Assembly: GCF_026427715.1 (NCBI RefSeq)
Contig: NZ_CP107559.1
Location: 248,001 to 312,000, forward strand
Direction: 5' to 3'
DNA length: 64,000 nucleotides
From: Methylocystis sp. MJC1
GTDB lineage: Bacteria > Pseudomonadota > Alphaproteobacteria > Rhizobiales > Beijerinckiaceae
Positions 25,941 to 34,878 of this stretch are shown piece by piece. The notes under the pieces were generated by a model. That model was not told the origin of the DNA. It ran no database searches and worked only from the letters and a program-made list of their open reading frames with translations. Made by a program: the position numbers and the translations under genes. Position 1 is the stretch's first letter, and every line of letters begins with the position of its first letter.

Positions 25941-27434
25941 ACCGTATGTCCGCTTTTGCGACTGAGGTGGCTCGCCCTACGCTGTGCGAGCGAGGGTTGC
26001 TCGGCGATCCGAACCGATCCTCAGCGCAGGAGGGCGAGCCATGGAGCAGTCTACAGAGATTTTCGTCGGGATCGACGTTTCGAAGGCGCGTAACGCGGTT
26101 GCAGTCGCTTCCGGCGGGCGAAGCGGCGAGGTGCGTTTTGTCGGGGAAGTGGATTCGTCTGTCGAAAGCATGCGCCGCCTCATCAAGCGCATTACGGCCA
26201 AACATGCGGATGCGCATTTTTGCTATGAAGCCGGACCGACCGGTTATGGCCTGCACCGGCTCATCGTTTCGATGGGGTTCCCTTGTTCCGTGGTCGCGCC
26301 TTCTCTCATTCCGCGCAAGGCGGGCGATCGGGTCAAGACCAACCGTCGCGACGCGGTTGCGCTCGCCAGGTTGCTTCGGGCTGGTGAACTGACAGCCGTG
26401 TGGGTTCCGGACGAAAGTCATGAAGCGATGCGCGATCTCGTGCGCGCAAGAGCCGCGGCGGTCGAAACGCTGTGTGTGCATCGTCAGCAGGTGAGCGCAT
26501 TTATGCTCCGGCACGGTCGGATTTTTCCGCGCAAGACCGCTTGGGGCGCTCGTCATCTTCGCTGGCTTCAAGAACAGAAATTTGATCATCCGGCCCATCA
26601 GATCGCGTTGCAGGAGATGGTCGAAGCCGTGAGAATCTCCAAGGAGCGCGTGGAGCGTCTCGAGGCGGCGATCGAAGAGTTCCTACCCGAATGGTCGCTG
26701 GCGCCTGTGGTCCAGGCGCTCCAGACCCTACGAGGGATCGATCTGATCGTAGCCGTTACCTGCGCCACGGAGCTTGGCGATCTGAGTCGCTTCGAAAATC
26801 CGCGTCAGCTCATGGGCTATCTCGGTCTGACGCCGAGTGAGCGCTCGACGGGCGACACAGTTCGGCGTGGCGGCATCACCAAGGCCGGCAATGGTCGCGT
26901 GCGGCATCTGCTGATCGAAAGCGCCTGGACCTACCGCCATCCACCACGGATCGGAAAATTGAAGCTCTACAAACTCGAAGCCGCGCCGCCGCGCGTAAGA
27001 GAGATAGCGTGGAAAGCGCAGACCCGCCTAACAGCACGATATCGCGCGCTCAGTGCACGCGGCAAAAAAACGACCGTCGTCTGCGCCGCAATTGCGCGGG
27101 AGCTTGTTGGTTTCATGTGGTGCGTTGCAAAGGAGGCGCAAACCGCCTGAGACGCAACACAGGCAATTGATTATCCGCTCGCGCATGGGCGGGGACTGGA
27201 TCTCGGCGAGGGGAATACCCGTCACACGCTTTGTGGCCGGCAACAGCCGACGCCCGTTGTAAGATAGGGACAGCCCCAGACCCATTTTCGGGAATGCGGT
27301 AACCAACCCGCGCATAAGAGCTTGATCACCGACGTCTTTCAGATCCAGTCCCTACCCCTGCGCGACAACCGTCCTTCCACGCCGCTTCCCGTGGCGTGAA
27401 GTCGCTCGTCAAATTTGTTGACAGCGGACATAAG
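25941..27434 (+). mobile_element. IS110-family element, type b, in the IS66 terminal repeat
   Basis: The IS66 left end is GTAAGCGCTG in the uninterrupted copy at 36925. Here it is split as GTAAG at 25936 and AGCGCTG at 27435, with AG duplicated. The inserted DNA starts ACCGTATGTCCGC and ends GCGGACATAAG, so TATGTCCGC/GCGGACATA are subterminal inverted repeats. The 3' non-coding part (27151-27434) is about 285 bp and may carry the bridge RNA. Confidence 0.85.
26041..27150 (+). CDS. IS110-family transposase, type b
   Basis: Start at ATG 26041, after GGAGGGC. 369 aa. RuvC-like DEDD domain: IFVGIDVSKARNAVAVASGG, CYEAGPTGYGLHRLI and KTNRRDAVALARLLRAGELT. Tnp_20 domain: LQTLRGIDLIVAVTCATELG and MGYLGLTPSERSTGDTVRRG. 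Little similarity in the variable parts to the type a transposase at 17754. It appears intact. Confidence 0.93.
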   Translation: MEQSTEIFVGIDVSKARNAVAVASGGRSGEVRFVGEVDSSVESMRRLIKRITAKHADAHFCYEAGPTGYGLHRLIVSMGFPCSVVAPSLIPRKAGDRVKTNRRDAVALARLLRAGELTAVWVPDESHEAMRDLVRARAAAVETLCVHRQQVSAFMLRHGRIFPRKTAWGARHLRWLQEQKFDHPAHQIALQEMVEAVRISKERVERLEAAIEEFLPEWSLAPVVQALQTLRGIDLIVAVTCATELGDLSRFENPRQLMGYLGLTPSERSTGDTVRRGGITKAGNGRVRHLLIESAWTYRHPPRIGKLKLYKLEAAPPRVREIAWKAQTRLTARYRALSARGKKTTVVCAAIARELVGFMWCVAKEAQTA

Positions 27435-27509
27435 AGCGCTGTTGCGGTCCCACCTTCCAACCGATGCTGAAAGCAGCGAGTCTGATCTCCTGATTTGGAG
27501 ATAAGGCTT

Positions 27510-27935
27510 GTGTCCAGACTTGACCCTACGCTTGAGCCTAATGGCGGAGCGGTGCGCCGGATCGAAGTGATCACGGGCGGCGGCGAACGTCGTCGACGAT
27601 GGTCGGTTGCGGAGAAGGCGCAAGCCGTCGAAGAGTCGCTTGCGCCTGGCGCGGTGGTTTCAGTTGTCGCGCGACGGCATGGGCTGGCGCCGCAGCAATT
27701 GTTTTCGTGGCGACGAAAGGCGCGACGGCAAGCGGAACTCGATGCTGTTTCATTTGCGCCGGTTGTTGTCGAGCGACGAGAGGAAGCGCCCGTCGCTCTG
27801 GGGTCGGAGAGCAGACCGGTTGCTCGCCCGCACGTGATTGAGCTCGCAATTGACGGTGCAAGCGTCTGGATCTGGCGTGACGCGCCCATGGGCATGGTCA
27901 CGGCGATTATCGACGCCTTGAAGGCGAGTTCATGA
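27510..27935 (+). CDS. tnpA: IS66 TnpA (copy 1)
   Basis: About 141 aa from a GTG at 27510 (GGAG ten bases upstream; TTG 27495 is an alternative). The helix-turn-helix is RRRRWSVAEKAQAVEESLAP then VVSVVARRHGLAPQQLFSWR. The C-terminal IELAIDGASVWIWRDAPMG is typical. Its stop overlaps the tnpB start (ATGA). Identical in sequence to the copy at 37003. Confidence 0.92.
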   Translation: MSRLDPTLEPNGGAVRRIEVITGGGERRRRWSVAEKAQAVEESLAPGAVVSVVARRHGLAPQQLFSWRRKARRQAELDAVSFAPVVVERREEAPVALGSESRPVARPHVIELAIDGASVWIWRDAPMGMVTAIIDALKASS

Positions 27936-28288
27936 TCGGGCCGACAGGCGCGATCCGCGTCATGGTGGCGACGAAGCCCGTCGACTTCCGAAAGGGCGCC
28001 GAGGGCTTGGCTGCGCTGGTCCGAGAGACGATGCAGGCAGATCCTTTTGACGGCGCTGTTTATGTGTTCCGCGCGAAAAGGGCTGATCGCATCAAACTGG
28101 TGTTCTGGGACGGCACGGGCGTCTGTCTCTTTGCCAAGCGGCTGGAAGATGGCGAGTTCCGCTGGCCGAAGATCGAAGACGGGGTGATGCGGTTGTCCGC
28201 GGCGCAGTTTTCGGCGCTGCTGGAGGGGCTCGACTTTCGCCGCGTGCGCGCGGCGAAAGAGACGGCGGCGCCGACCTTGCCGGGATAA
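27932..28288 (+). CDS. tnpB: IS66 TnpB (copy 1)
   Basis: 118 aa, with VATKPVDFRKGAEGLAALV, DPFDGAVYVFRAKRADRIK and FWDGTGVCLFAKRLEDGEF. Overlaps tnpA by four bases. Identical to the product at 37425. Confidence 0.95.
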   Translation: MIGPTGAIRVMVATKPVDFRKGAEGLAALVRETMQADPFDGAVYVFRAKRADRIKLVFWDGTGVCLFAKRLEDGEFRWPKIEDGVMRLSAAQFSALLEGLDFRRVRAAKETAAPTLPG

Positions 28289-28357
28289 GCCGCGACACAG
28301 TGAATCAGGGCATCGAAGAACGTCGAAAGGCGGCGGAAAATATGGTCTTCTGCGACT

Positions 28358-29893
28358 ATGGCGCAGGCGATCGAGACGCTTCCCGACGATCCAAACGAAC
28401 TGAAGGCGATGCTGCTTGCCGAGCGGGCGCGCAACGAGCGTCTCGTTCAGATCATCAAGGAGATGCAGCGCCATCGCTTTGGACGGCGCGCCGAGACCCT
28501 TCCCGAAGACCAGATGCTGCTCGCGCTCGAAGAGGTCGAGCAGACGGAAGCGGGCGCCGCGGCGGAGGGGGAAGCCAAGTCCGCCGCCGAACGTGAAAAG
28601 GCGGCCAGAAAGCGCCGCACGAACCGTGGCGCGCTACCTGCCCATCTCCCGCGCATCGAAACCATCATCGACATCGAGGATAAAGCCTGTCCTTGCTGCA
28701 AGGGCGCGCTCCACCAGATCGGCGAAGATGTCTCTGAGCGGCTCGACGTCGTGCCAGCGCAGTTCCGCGTGCTGGTGACGCGTCGACCCAAATACGCTTG
28801 TCGCGCCTGCGAGGGCGCGGTCGTGCAGGCGCCGGCCCCGGCGCGGCTGATCGAAGGCGGCTTGCCGACGGAGGTGACAGTCGCACATGTGCTCGTTTCC
28901 AAATACGCCGATCATCTTCCGCTTTATCGCCAAGCACAGATCTACGCCCGGCAGGGGATCGCCCTCGACCGTTCGACGCTCGCCGACTGGGTTGGTCGCG
29001 CCGCCTGGCATTTGCGGCCCGTGCACGAGCGGCTTCTGGAACACATCAGATCGTCGACGAAAATCTTCGCTGACGAGACAAGGGCGCCGGTGCTCGACCC
29101 CGGGCGCGGGCGTACCAAGACTGGCCAACTTTGGGCTTATGCGCGTGACGACCGGCCATGGGGCGGCGCCGATCCGCCAATCGCAGTCTATGTCTATGCG
29201 CAAAACCGAAAGTCCGAGCAGCCGCTCACGCATCTTGCTGGCTTCACGGGCGTCGTGCAGGTCGACGGTTACGCCGGCTATCGCGCGCTGACGCAGAAGA
29301 ACAGCGTGTCGCTCGCCTTCTGCTGGTCTCACGTCCGCCGGCGCTTCTACGAACTCGCCGCAGCAGGTCCCGCGCCGATCGCCAGCGAGGCTCTGGCGCG
29401 CATCGGCGAACTCTACGCCATCGAGAGCGACATCCGCGGCCAAAGCGCCGGCAAACGTCGGGACGCGCGGCAGGAGAAATCCCGCCCCATCCTCGACGCG
29501 CTCGAGCCATGGCTGCGTGAAAAACTCGCGCTGATCAGCCAGAAGACCAAGCTCGCCGAGGCGATCCGCTACGCGCTCTCGCGCTGGGACGGCCTGACAC
29601 GCTTCATCGACGACGGGCGCATCGAGATCGACTCCAATGTCGTCGAACGTGCAATCCGTCCCATCGCCCTCAATCGGAAAAACGCTCTCTTCGCGGGTTC
29701 GGACGGAGGCGGCGAAAACTGGGCGATCGTCGCCTCGCTCATCGAGACCTGCAAGCTCAATGGCGTCGATCCGCTGGCCTACATCGCTGACGCTCTTTCT
29801 AAGATCGTCAACGGCCATCTCGCAAGTAAGCTCGACGAACTGATGCCTTGGGCCTATGCACAATCCGCCGTGGCCTTCAAAGAGGTGGCCTGA
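28358..29893 (+). CDS. tnpC: IS66 TnpC transposase (copy 1)
   Basis: 511 aa, complete. A coiled-coil N-terminus, then the zinc-binding CPCCKGALHQIG and CRACEG, and the DDE residues in KIFADETRAPVLDPG, VVQVDGYAGYRAL and SNVVERAIRPIALNRK. The tail TCKLNGVDPLAYIADAL is conserved. Antisense frames over it are long but unsupported. Identical to the product at 37851. Confidence 0.95.
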   Translation: MAQAIETLPDDPNELKAMLLAERARNERLVQIIKEMQRHRFGRRAETLPEDQMLLALEEVEQTEAGAAAEGEAKSAAEREKAARKRRTNRGALPAHLPRIETIIDIEDKACPCCKGALHQIGEDVSERLDVVPAQFRVLVTRRPKYACRACEGAVVQAPAPARLIEGGLPTEVTVAHVLVSKYADHLPLYRQAQIYARQGIALDRSTLADWVGRAAWHLRPVHERLLEHIRSSTKIFADETRAPVLDPGRGRTKTGQLWAYARDDRPWGGADPPIAVYVYAQNRKSEQPLTHLAGFTGVVQVDGYAGYRALTQKNSVSLAFCWSHVRRRFYELAAAGPAPIASEALARIGELYAIESDIRGQSAGKRRDARQEKSRPILDALEPWLREKLALISQKTKLAEAIRYALSRWDGLTRFIDDGRIEIDSNVVERAIRPIALNRKNALFAGSDGGGENWAIVASLIETCKLNGVDPLAYIADALSKIVNGHLASKLDELMPWAYAQSAVAFKEVA

Positions 29894-29906
29894 AAACAGC
29901 GGTTAC

Positions 29907-30125
29907 GTCGATCCCGCGGCGGGCGCACGACCAAAATCCATGCGCTGACGGACGCTCAATGCCGGCCTGTCGCCTTCATGCTCACGGGCGGCAATGTCGC
30001 CAATTGCACGGCCGGCGCAGAGCTTCTGTCGAAGATGCCCGCCTGTAGCATCCTGCATGGCGACAAGGGCTACGACAGCGACGCTGTCCGCCGGCAGGTC
30101 GAGCCGGCGGGGCTATGCCCAACAT
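29907..30125 (+). pseudogene. IS5-family (IS427-type) transposase, 3' half
   Basis: Continues the gene broken at 25935: RSRGGRTTKIHALTDAQ, RPVAFMLTGGNVANCTAG, ACSILHGDKGYDSDAVRRQV. The C-terminal part with the catalytic Glu is absent, replaced by IS6-type remnants from about 30128. Confidence 0.82.
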
Positions 30126-30127
30126 CC

Positions 30128-30588
30128 CGCTCGACAGCGCGTCAGAGCCAATGCATATTCTCGGCAATGCTGACGACAACCTCGTCCAGAAGCCATTTGT
30201 CGCCGCGTTGTGGCGCGCGACGGCGTATCCTCGCAGCGAAGTTCTGGCCAAATTTCTTAGCTCATTGGCGGGTTCGTAGGTTAACGTCGACGCCGCGCAT
30301 GGCGAGCATTTCCTGGACCATGCGCAGGCTCAAGGGGGAACGGAAATAGTCTCGGGCGGGAAACGATCGCGACGATATAGGCCAGGCGGATGTCGGCATA
30401 ACTATGCCTTTACCACAAAATCCCACAGCCATCCGTTGACCTGACGGTGCCATCCGCGTTCGGCCATCATTTCCATGAGATCTCGGTAGCTGAGTTTGTA
30501 TCGCACACCCGCGCATGCAGAGAATGACGATCTCCCGGTCGAATTGACGGGCTTTGAAAAGATCATCGACGCTCAGCATCGCGGTCAC
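30128..30588 (-). pseudogene. IS6-family transposase remnants (mosaic)
   Basis: Minus-strand pieces in changing frames. MLSVDDLFKARQFDREIVIL at the start (30579) is an IS6-type N-terminus. SPLSLRMVQEMLAMRGVDV is another IS6 N-terminal piece. KWLLDEVVVSIAENMHWL near 30190 is the IS6 core containing the first catalytic Asp. An in-frame stop follows HWL. The pieces look like two decayed IS6 elements fused. Confidence 0.7.
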
Positions 30589-30917
30589 TCTTTTACCCGC
30601 AAGTATGCCTCGCTCATGCGGTTCGCACCTGAGCCATCCAAATCACTTAGACGTTCGTAGAGCGCGCGCGCCAAATGTTGCGCGTCGTGCTCGTAGGTCT
30701 CCGCCAGTTCCAGCAGGCTCCTTTCCGCCTCCAGCGATTGCGCGGTCCCGGCATGGTCTTCCGACAACATCCAATACATCTCCATCGCCTGCCACACGTT
30801 GCCTTCACTCCGATAACGGTGCGCCATGGCCAAGAGATGGTCGAGGCTCTGGTGGATCACGTCCGACCGACATTCTTGCCAATGGACGCTGCGCGATGCC
30901 GATTGTTCAAATTGCAT
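30585..30917 (-). CDS. Small helical protein of unknown function
   Basis: 110 aa with AAAGGAG seven bases before the ATG. It looks soluble and helical, with two similar segments: DHLLAMAHRYRSEGNVWQAM and SLLELAETYEHDAQHLARAL. These resemble degenerate tetratricopeptide helices. I cannot name a family. Its stop abuts the IS6 remnant, so the C-terminus may be slightly altered. Confidence 0.55.
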   Translation of the reverse strand: MQFEQSASRSVHWQECRSDVIHQSLDHLLAMAHRYRSEGNVWQAMEMYWMLSEDHAGTAQSLEAERSLLELAETYEHDAQHLARALYERLSDLDGSGANRMSEAYLRVKE

Positions 30918-31133
30918 AGCATACTCCTTTTGTCAGGACTTTGGTCGAGCCGCCAAGTCTTACGGTCCTACAATGCAACCGCCTTTGGTTGCGGCGGCTG
31001 TCCCAGAGCGCTGGTTTGCGCCGTCAACGCATCAACGACAAAACTGGTATCATACGCGCCTCAAGTTATCCGCCGGCCGAAGAAACGTATATGTTAAACG
31101 CCATATCGCTGCACGGCGACGCCGGATCCCGGT

Positions 31134-31328
31134 TTAGATTTTCTTCGCTTCCTTGACCGCGTCCTTTATCGCATCTTTCGTGGTTCCGACCGCGTCCCGA
31201 ACGATGCCTACGACCTGATCGGCTCTCCCTTGGATCTCAAGATCCTTGTCGCCGAGAATCTTTCCCGCGACCTCTTCAATCTGGCCCTTCACCTTCTGCG
31301 CTGCACCTTTGATGTTCTCTTTGTCCAT
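31134..31328 (-). CDS. CsbD-family stress protein (copy B)
   Basis: 64 aa: MDKENIKGAAQKVKGQIEEV then LGDKDLEIQGRADQVVGIVR. AAAAGGAGA lies just upstream of the ATG. Same family as 22388 and 47470 but of the MDKENIKG subtype, shared with the broken copy at 31863. Confidence 0.92.
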   Translation of the reverse strand: MDKENIKGAAQKVKGQIEEVAGKILGDKDLEIQGRADQVVGIVRDAVGTTKDAIKDAVKEAKKI

Positions 31329-31377
31329 GATCGTTCTCCTTTTAGAATAAATCGTTCTACTTTTAGCACTTGCTATC

Positions 31378-31547
31378 TGGAGAGTCGCGTCACCATTTGG
31401 TTGGACGCGACGCGCAACACCGCCAGCGACTTTCCGGTTACGACGTTTGATAGCAGCGACGGTACTTCGCGGGTCAACGAGAATCAGTTCGGTTTCGTGC
31501 GTCCCCCGTCGATGCCGCGTGGCTTAATCACGTTCCCGTACCGCTAG
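31378..31547 (+). pseudogene. 3' fragment of an unidentified, possibly beta-barrel protein
   Basis: A plus-strand frame ending in the stop at 31545-31547 encodes VTIWLDATRNTASDFPVTTF and NENQFGFVRPPSMPRGLITF. It ends near an aromatic residue. The style resembles outer-membrane receptor ends, but I cannot assign it. No start is nearby. Confidence 0.3.
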
Positions 31548-31693
31548 ATCGGGCTTCGCCCTTGAATCACACGCAGCACAATCACCACGACCGCGATAAC
31601 CAGGAGAATGTGAATGAATCCGCCGATTGTGTAAGAAGACACCACGCCCAGCAACCAGAGAACAATCAGAATGATTGCGACAGTCTCAAACAT
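31544..31693 (-). CDS. Lmo0937/DUF5670-type small membrane protein
   Basis: The ATG at 31693, nine bases after GGAG, opens a 49-aa protein: MFETVAIILIVLWLLGVVSS, GGFIHILLVIAVVVIVLRVI. Two membrane helices and the length fit the lmo0937-type family, of unknown function. It sits between two CsbD genes, as often in stress-induced gene groups. Confidence 0.82.
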   Translation of the reverse strand: MFETVAIILIVLWLLGVVSSYTIGGFIHILLVIAVVVIVLRVIQGRSPI

Positions 31694-31862
31694 TTGCGCT
31701 TCTCCATAGCAGGTCGTCAATTGACAGCAACGATATAAACTAATGGCAGGAAATCTCCCGACGTCATAACTCCTTCTCGCTGCACAATGCCAAGCAGAAA
31801 GTGTGTTGTTGTGCAGATAGCCAACTCGCGGCGCCGAGAGGAAATTGATTGATGCACGCCGG

Positions 31863-32040
31863 TCAGATTTTCTTGATATCCTCGACTGCGTCGTTAATCG
31901 CGTCCTTCGCCGTCCCAATGGCGATACCTCTGAGTAGACCGAGCTTTCCCTTGAGCTCAAGCCACTTGTCGTTGAGAACCTTTCCCATCATTTCTTCGAT
32001 TTCGCCCTTCAACCGCGCCCTCGATGTTTTCTTTGTCCAT
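31863..32040 (-). pseudogene. CsbD-family gene with N-terminal frameshift (copy C)
   Basis: ATG at 32040 opens MDKENIEGA, then the frame is lost. The rest of a CsbD protein, RLKGEIEEMMGKVLNDKWLE and GTAKDAINDAVEDIKKI, is in another frame to the stop at 31863. An indel in the GAGGGCGCGGTTGAAGG stretch explains it. Paralogue of copy B. Confidence 0.8.
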
Positions 32041-32264
32041 GACACAATCCTTCCATTCTTATATTGAAGACTTAGGCATCGCTTGAACAGTTTCAACGTG
32101 GGATGGCAATGCATGTGTGATAACTGCGACGATGCGTCGCGCCTCCGCTTTCGCAGGATTGAACAGCTCGTGCTTTTCTATATGCCGTAGCGCCGACGAG
32201 CCCTCATTCGCGATGAGGGCGAAAACCGCTCCATGCGATACGGCTTGCCCCTATGGGCTCATCA

Positions 32265-32520
32265 CGGCTGCATCTCTCGAAGCCAAAACGACGGCGTTGT
32301 TCGAAGCCGCGCCGAACGCGGGAAACATCCGGCGCTACAGGGAGTTCTTCGACGCCGCGCAAAGCTGGAGCAGAATCGAGCGCATCATCGCCAGAACCGA
32401 AGTCGGCGAGGGCGGCGTCGACCTGCTCTGCGTCGCCACCAATCTCGACAACGGCAACGCGCGCAGGATTTATGAAGACCTCTACTGCCGACGCGGCCAA
32501 GCGGAGGAAGCCTATCAAGG
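32265..32520 (+). pseudogene. IS1380-family transposase, internal fragment
   Basis: Encodes NIRRYREFFDAAQSWSRIER, then RTEVGEGGVDLLCVATNLDN and YEDLYCRRGQAEE. This is the core with the catalytic Glu of IS1380 DDE transposases. No start or end is present. Confidence 0.75.
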
Positions 32521-32589
32521 CGTGGAAGCGAGAACTTGCGTCGTTGCCGTCTTCGTAGCCGGCGTCGATCATCAGAAGGCGAAAGCGAA

Positions 32590-32785
32590 GAATGGTCGGT
32601 CAACGGATGCGTGACGAAAGCCGCATTGCGGATCGTGCAGACAGCCAGCTCGGCAACGCGCAGCCGTCGTTCGACTTCGCGCAACAGCAGAACGCCGCTA
32701 TCAGAGGACAAAAGTCGAATTTGGCGACGACCACTATGCCGGAGACGGGTGACAAACCAAAGAGTGGAAGCGTAGGATCGTTCAT
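32590..32785 (-). pseudogene. IS1380-family transposase, N-terminal fragment, inverted
   Basis: The minus strand starts MNDPTLPLFGLSPVSGIVVV and, after a frame change, gives SSDSGVLLLREVERRLRVAE and FVTHPLTD. This is the N-terminus of an IS1380 transposase facing the other fragment at 32265. The two parts of one element appear to have been inverted relative to each other. Confidence 0.65.
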
Positions 32786-32927
32786 GGCGGGCGTGGCGGA
32801 ATGCGAAATGGCGCGATAACCGAACTCTACGCCAAATCAAAAGCCTGTACCATGCCCGCCAACTGACCGTGAATTTTCCGGGCTAAGTCGCCTCCGGGAC
32901 TGAGGTCCTGAACTTGGAGATACTTTC

Positions 32928-33092
32928 ATGTCAATCTCGACGCTTCTCGTTATCCTCCTCCTCATCTTTTTGCTAGGCGGCTTCAGTGGACGCTTTGGCG
33001 GCTACGGTTACGGTTACGGACACGGCGGCGTCGGCGTGATTGGCCTCATTCTGATTATCCTTGTCGTTCTTATGCTGCTAGGGCGGATCTGA
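32928..33092 (+). CDS. DUF3309-family small membrane protein
   Basis: 54 aa: MSISTLLVILLLIFLLGGFS, then a Gly/Tyr-rich turn (RFGGYGYGYGHGG) and a second helix GVIGLILIILVVLMLLGRI. GGAG lies nine bases before the ATG. DUF3309 is a two-helix family common in alphaproteobacteria, of unknown function. A shorter member is at 60837. Confidence 0.85.
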   Translation: MSISTLLVILLLIFLLGGFSGRFGGYGYGYGHGGVGVIGLILIILVVLMLLGRI

Positions 33093-33122
33093 TCAGACGA
33101 AGGGGACGTTAGTCGTCGTCGA

Positions 33123-33461
33123 TTGCACCCGGAAAGCCACCTGGTCGAGCGTATCGGGTGGTTGCGAGCAGCAGTGCTCGGAGCCGACGACGGCATCGGT
33201 TCGACCGCAAGCTTGCTCGTCGGAGTCGCGGCGGCTGCCGTGACCCGGAACGACGTCGTGCTTGCGGGGGTCGCCGGACTGGTGGCTGGCGCCATATCGA
33301 TGGCCGCTGGCGAGTATGTTTCCGTTAGCTCGCAATCCAACACAGACACAGAACAGGCGGATCTTTTACGCGAGCGCAAGGAACTGCGCGAGAATGGCGA
33401 ATTTCAGCTTGCGGAGCTTGCCGACGTCTACGTCAAGCGTGACGTTGCCGTCGGAAATGCT
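33123..33461 (+). pseudogene. VIT1/CCC1-family transporter, 5' part
   Basis: From a TTG at 33123 the frame encodes a VIT-family N-terminus: ERIGWLRAAVLGADDGIGST, then AGVAGLVAGAISMAAGEYVS, SVSSQSNTDTEQADLLRERK and FQLAELADVYVKR. These proteins move iron or manganese across membranes. The gene stops at codon 113, where the IS110-IS5 unit is inserted at CTAG. The VIT C-terminus is not found on the other side of the insertion. A VIT C-terminal piece is at 51187 on the other strand. Confidence 0.85.
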
Positions 33462-33465
33462 CTAG

Positions 33466-34876
33466 ATGGCGTAACGGGCCGCCGGAGGCTGAGGCTTCGC
33501 GGAGGAGTGGTCATCCCCCAGAATGGTGGTGTGAGACGGAGTCCGGCTTTCGTCGGCTCCAAGCATCATTGGAGGATGACCATGGACCATTATGCGGGGA
33601 TCGACGTGTCTTTGGAAGCATCGAGCGTTTGCGTCGTCGATGGCGCCGGGCGAATCGTGCGGGAGGCGAAGATCTCCAGCGAGCCGGCGGCGCTCATCGG
33701 CTGGTTGGCGTCGCTCGGGCTGGATTTGGCGCGCATCGGCCTCGAGGCAGGGCCATTGTCGCAATGGCTTTACGCGGCGATGCACGAGGCGGGCCTGGCG
33801 GTGGAGTTGCTGGAGACGCGGCATGTGCGCACGGCTCTGCAGACGATGCCAGTCAAGACCGACCGCAATGACGCGCGCGGCATCGCGCAATTAATGCGGC
33901 TTGGTTGGTTTCGTCCGGTCCACTGCAAATCCTCGGCAGCGCAGGAGACGCGAGCGCTGCTGACGGCGCGCAAACTGGTTCAATCGAAACTCTATGACAT
34001 TGAGATGAGCCTGCGCGGGATCTTGCGCGGCTTCGGGCTAAAGGTCGGGCCGACGACGCCGAAGCGTTTCGCACGGCGCATCCAGGAGCTCGTCGGCGGG
34101 TATAGGACGCTCGAGATCGTCGCAAAGGCGCTGCTTTCAGCGCATGCGGTCTTGCTGCGCGAGTTCGACATGTTCGAGAAGCTTGTGCGGGCGATGGCGC
34201 GCAAGGACAAGCGCGCGAGACTGATGATGTCGGCGCCGGGGGTCGGCGCGATCGTGGCGCTGACTTACGTTTCGGCGATCGATGATCCGTTGCGATTTTC
34301 CTCGTCGAAGCGGGTCGGGCCGCATTTCGGCCTGACGCCGAGGAAATATCAGTCTGGCGAAACGGACGTTAGCGGGCGGATTACCAAGATCGGCGACGCT
34401 GGCGTGCGCACGGCGCTTTACGAAGCCGCCAACGTCATACTAACGCGGCCGGTGAAGGGCTCCGGCCTCAAAAGCTGGGCGATGAAGCTCGCCCGGCGCG
34501 CCGGCATGAAGAAGGCGAAGGTGGCGCTGGCGCGCAAGCTCGCCGTGGTCTTGCATCGGATGTGGATCGACGGGACGCCGTTCGACGCCCGCAAGGCGAC
34601 CTCGACTGTCGTGGCGGCGTAGGAGAGGAAAAGCAGGGTTTCGGGCGGGGCCAAACACCAGCCTTTCCCGAAGCGTTCGTCCCTCGCCGGGACGATGGAT
34701 GGGTCAGACCGCAACACGCTCCGTGGGCTCAAGACCACGCGCAACTAGATTGGCCGGCCTCATCCTCATCTTATCCCATCAAGTGGCGGCCATCATTCTT
34801 GGCGCCGACCACGGACAGAAGAGTGAACCGGCGAAGGAAGAGCGTTGGGGATTGACAACGAAGCGCCCGTTACAGA
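33466..34876 (+). mobile_element. IS110-family element, type a, copy 2
   Basis: Same ends and arrangement as the copy at 17638: CTAG at 33462-33465, ATGGCGTAACGGGC at the left, GCCCGTTACAGA at the right, then AG and the IS5 terminus. I see no difference from copy 1 along the element. Confidence 0.85.
33582..34622 (+). CDS. IS110-family transposase (copy 2)
   Basis: Identical to the 346-aa protein at 17754. Its frame runs into the truncated VIT gene upstream, so a longer open frame from 33123 exists, but the GGAGG-preceded ATG at 33582 is the natural start. Confidence 0.94.
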   Translation: MDHYAGIDVSLEASSVCVVDGAGRIVREAKISSEPAALIGWLASLGLDLARIGLEAGPLSQWLYAAMHEAGLAVELLETRHVRTALQTMPVKTDRNDARGIAQLMRLGWFRPVHCKSSAAQETRALLTARKLVQSKLYDIEMSLRGILRGFGLKVGPTTPKRFARRIQELVGGYRTLEIVAKALLSAHAVLLREFDMFEKLVRAMARKDKRARLMMSAPGVGAIVALTYVSAIDDPLRFSSSKRVGPHFGLTPRKYQSGETDVSGRITKIGDAGVRTALYEAANVILTRPVKGSGLKSWAMKLARRAGMKKAKVALARKLAVVLHRMWIDGTPFDARKATSTVVAA

Positions 34877-34878
34877 AG

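Larger units (their letters stand above)
25936..29906 (+). mobile_element. IS66-family element, copy 1 (contains an IS110)
   Basis: Ends GTAAG (25936) and CGGTTAC (ends 29906), flanked by the perfect 8-bp duplication GTCGATCC at 25928-25935 and 29907-29914. Removing the 1496-bp IS110 insertion at 25941 leaves 2475 bp, the same length as the copy at 36925. The reading tnpA-tnpB-tnpC order is complete. Confidence 0.92.

Noticed and set aside
27326..28474. Long minus-strand frame over IS66 tnpA/tnpB (and its twin near 36459-37967)
   Set aside because: Antisense to two genuine IS66 genes and shifts character at the element border; it is a high-GC shadow.
28634..29863. 409-codon antisense frame across IS66 tnpC (also at 38127-39356)
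   Set aside because: It mirrors a well-conserved transposase. High GC leaves the antisense frame open, and its composition (Arg/Asp/Val runs) fits a shadow. No start context or homology.
33123..34622. A single 499-aa VIT-IS110 fusion protein
   Set aside because: The open frame crosses the insertion junction by chance. The IS110 gene has its own GGAGG-preceded start, and the VIT part ends within its third conserved segment.
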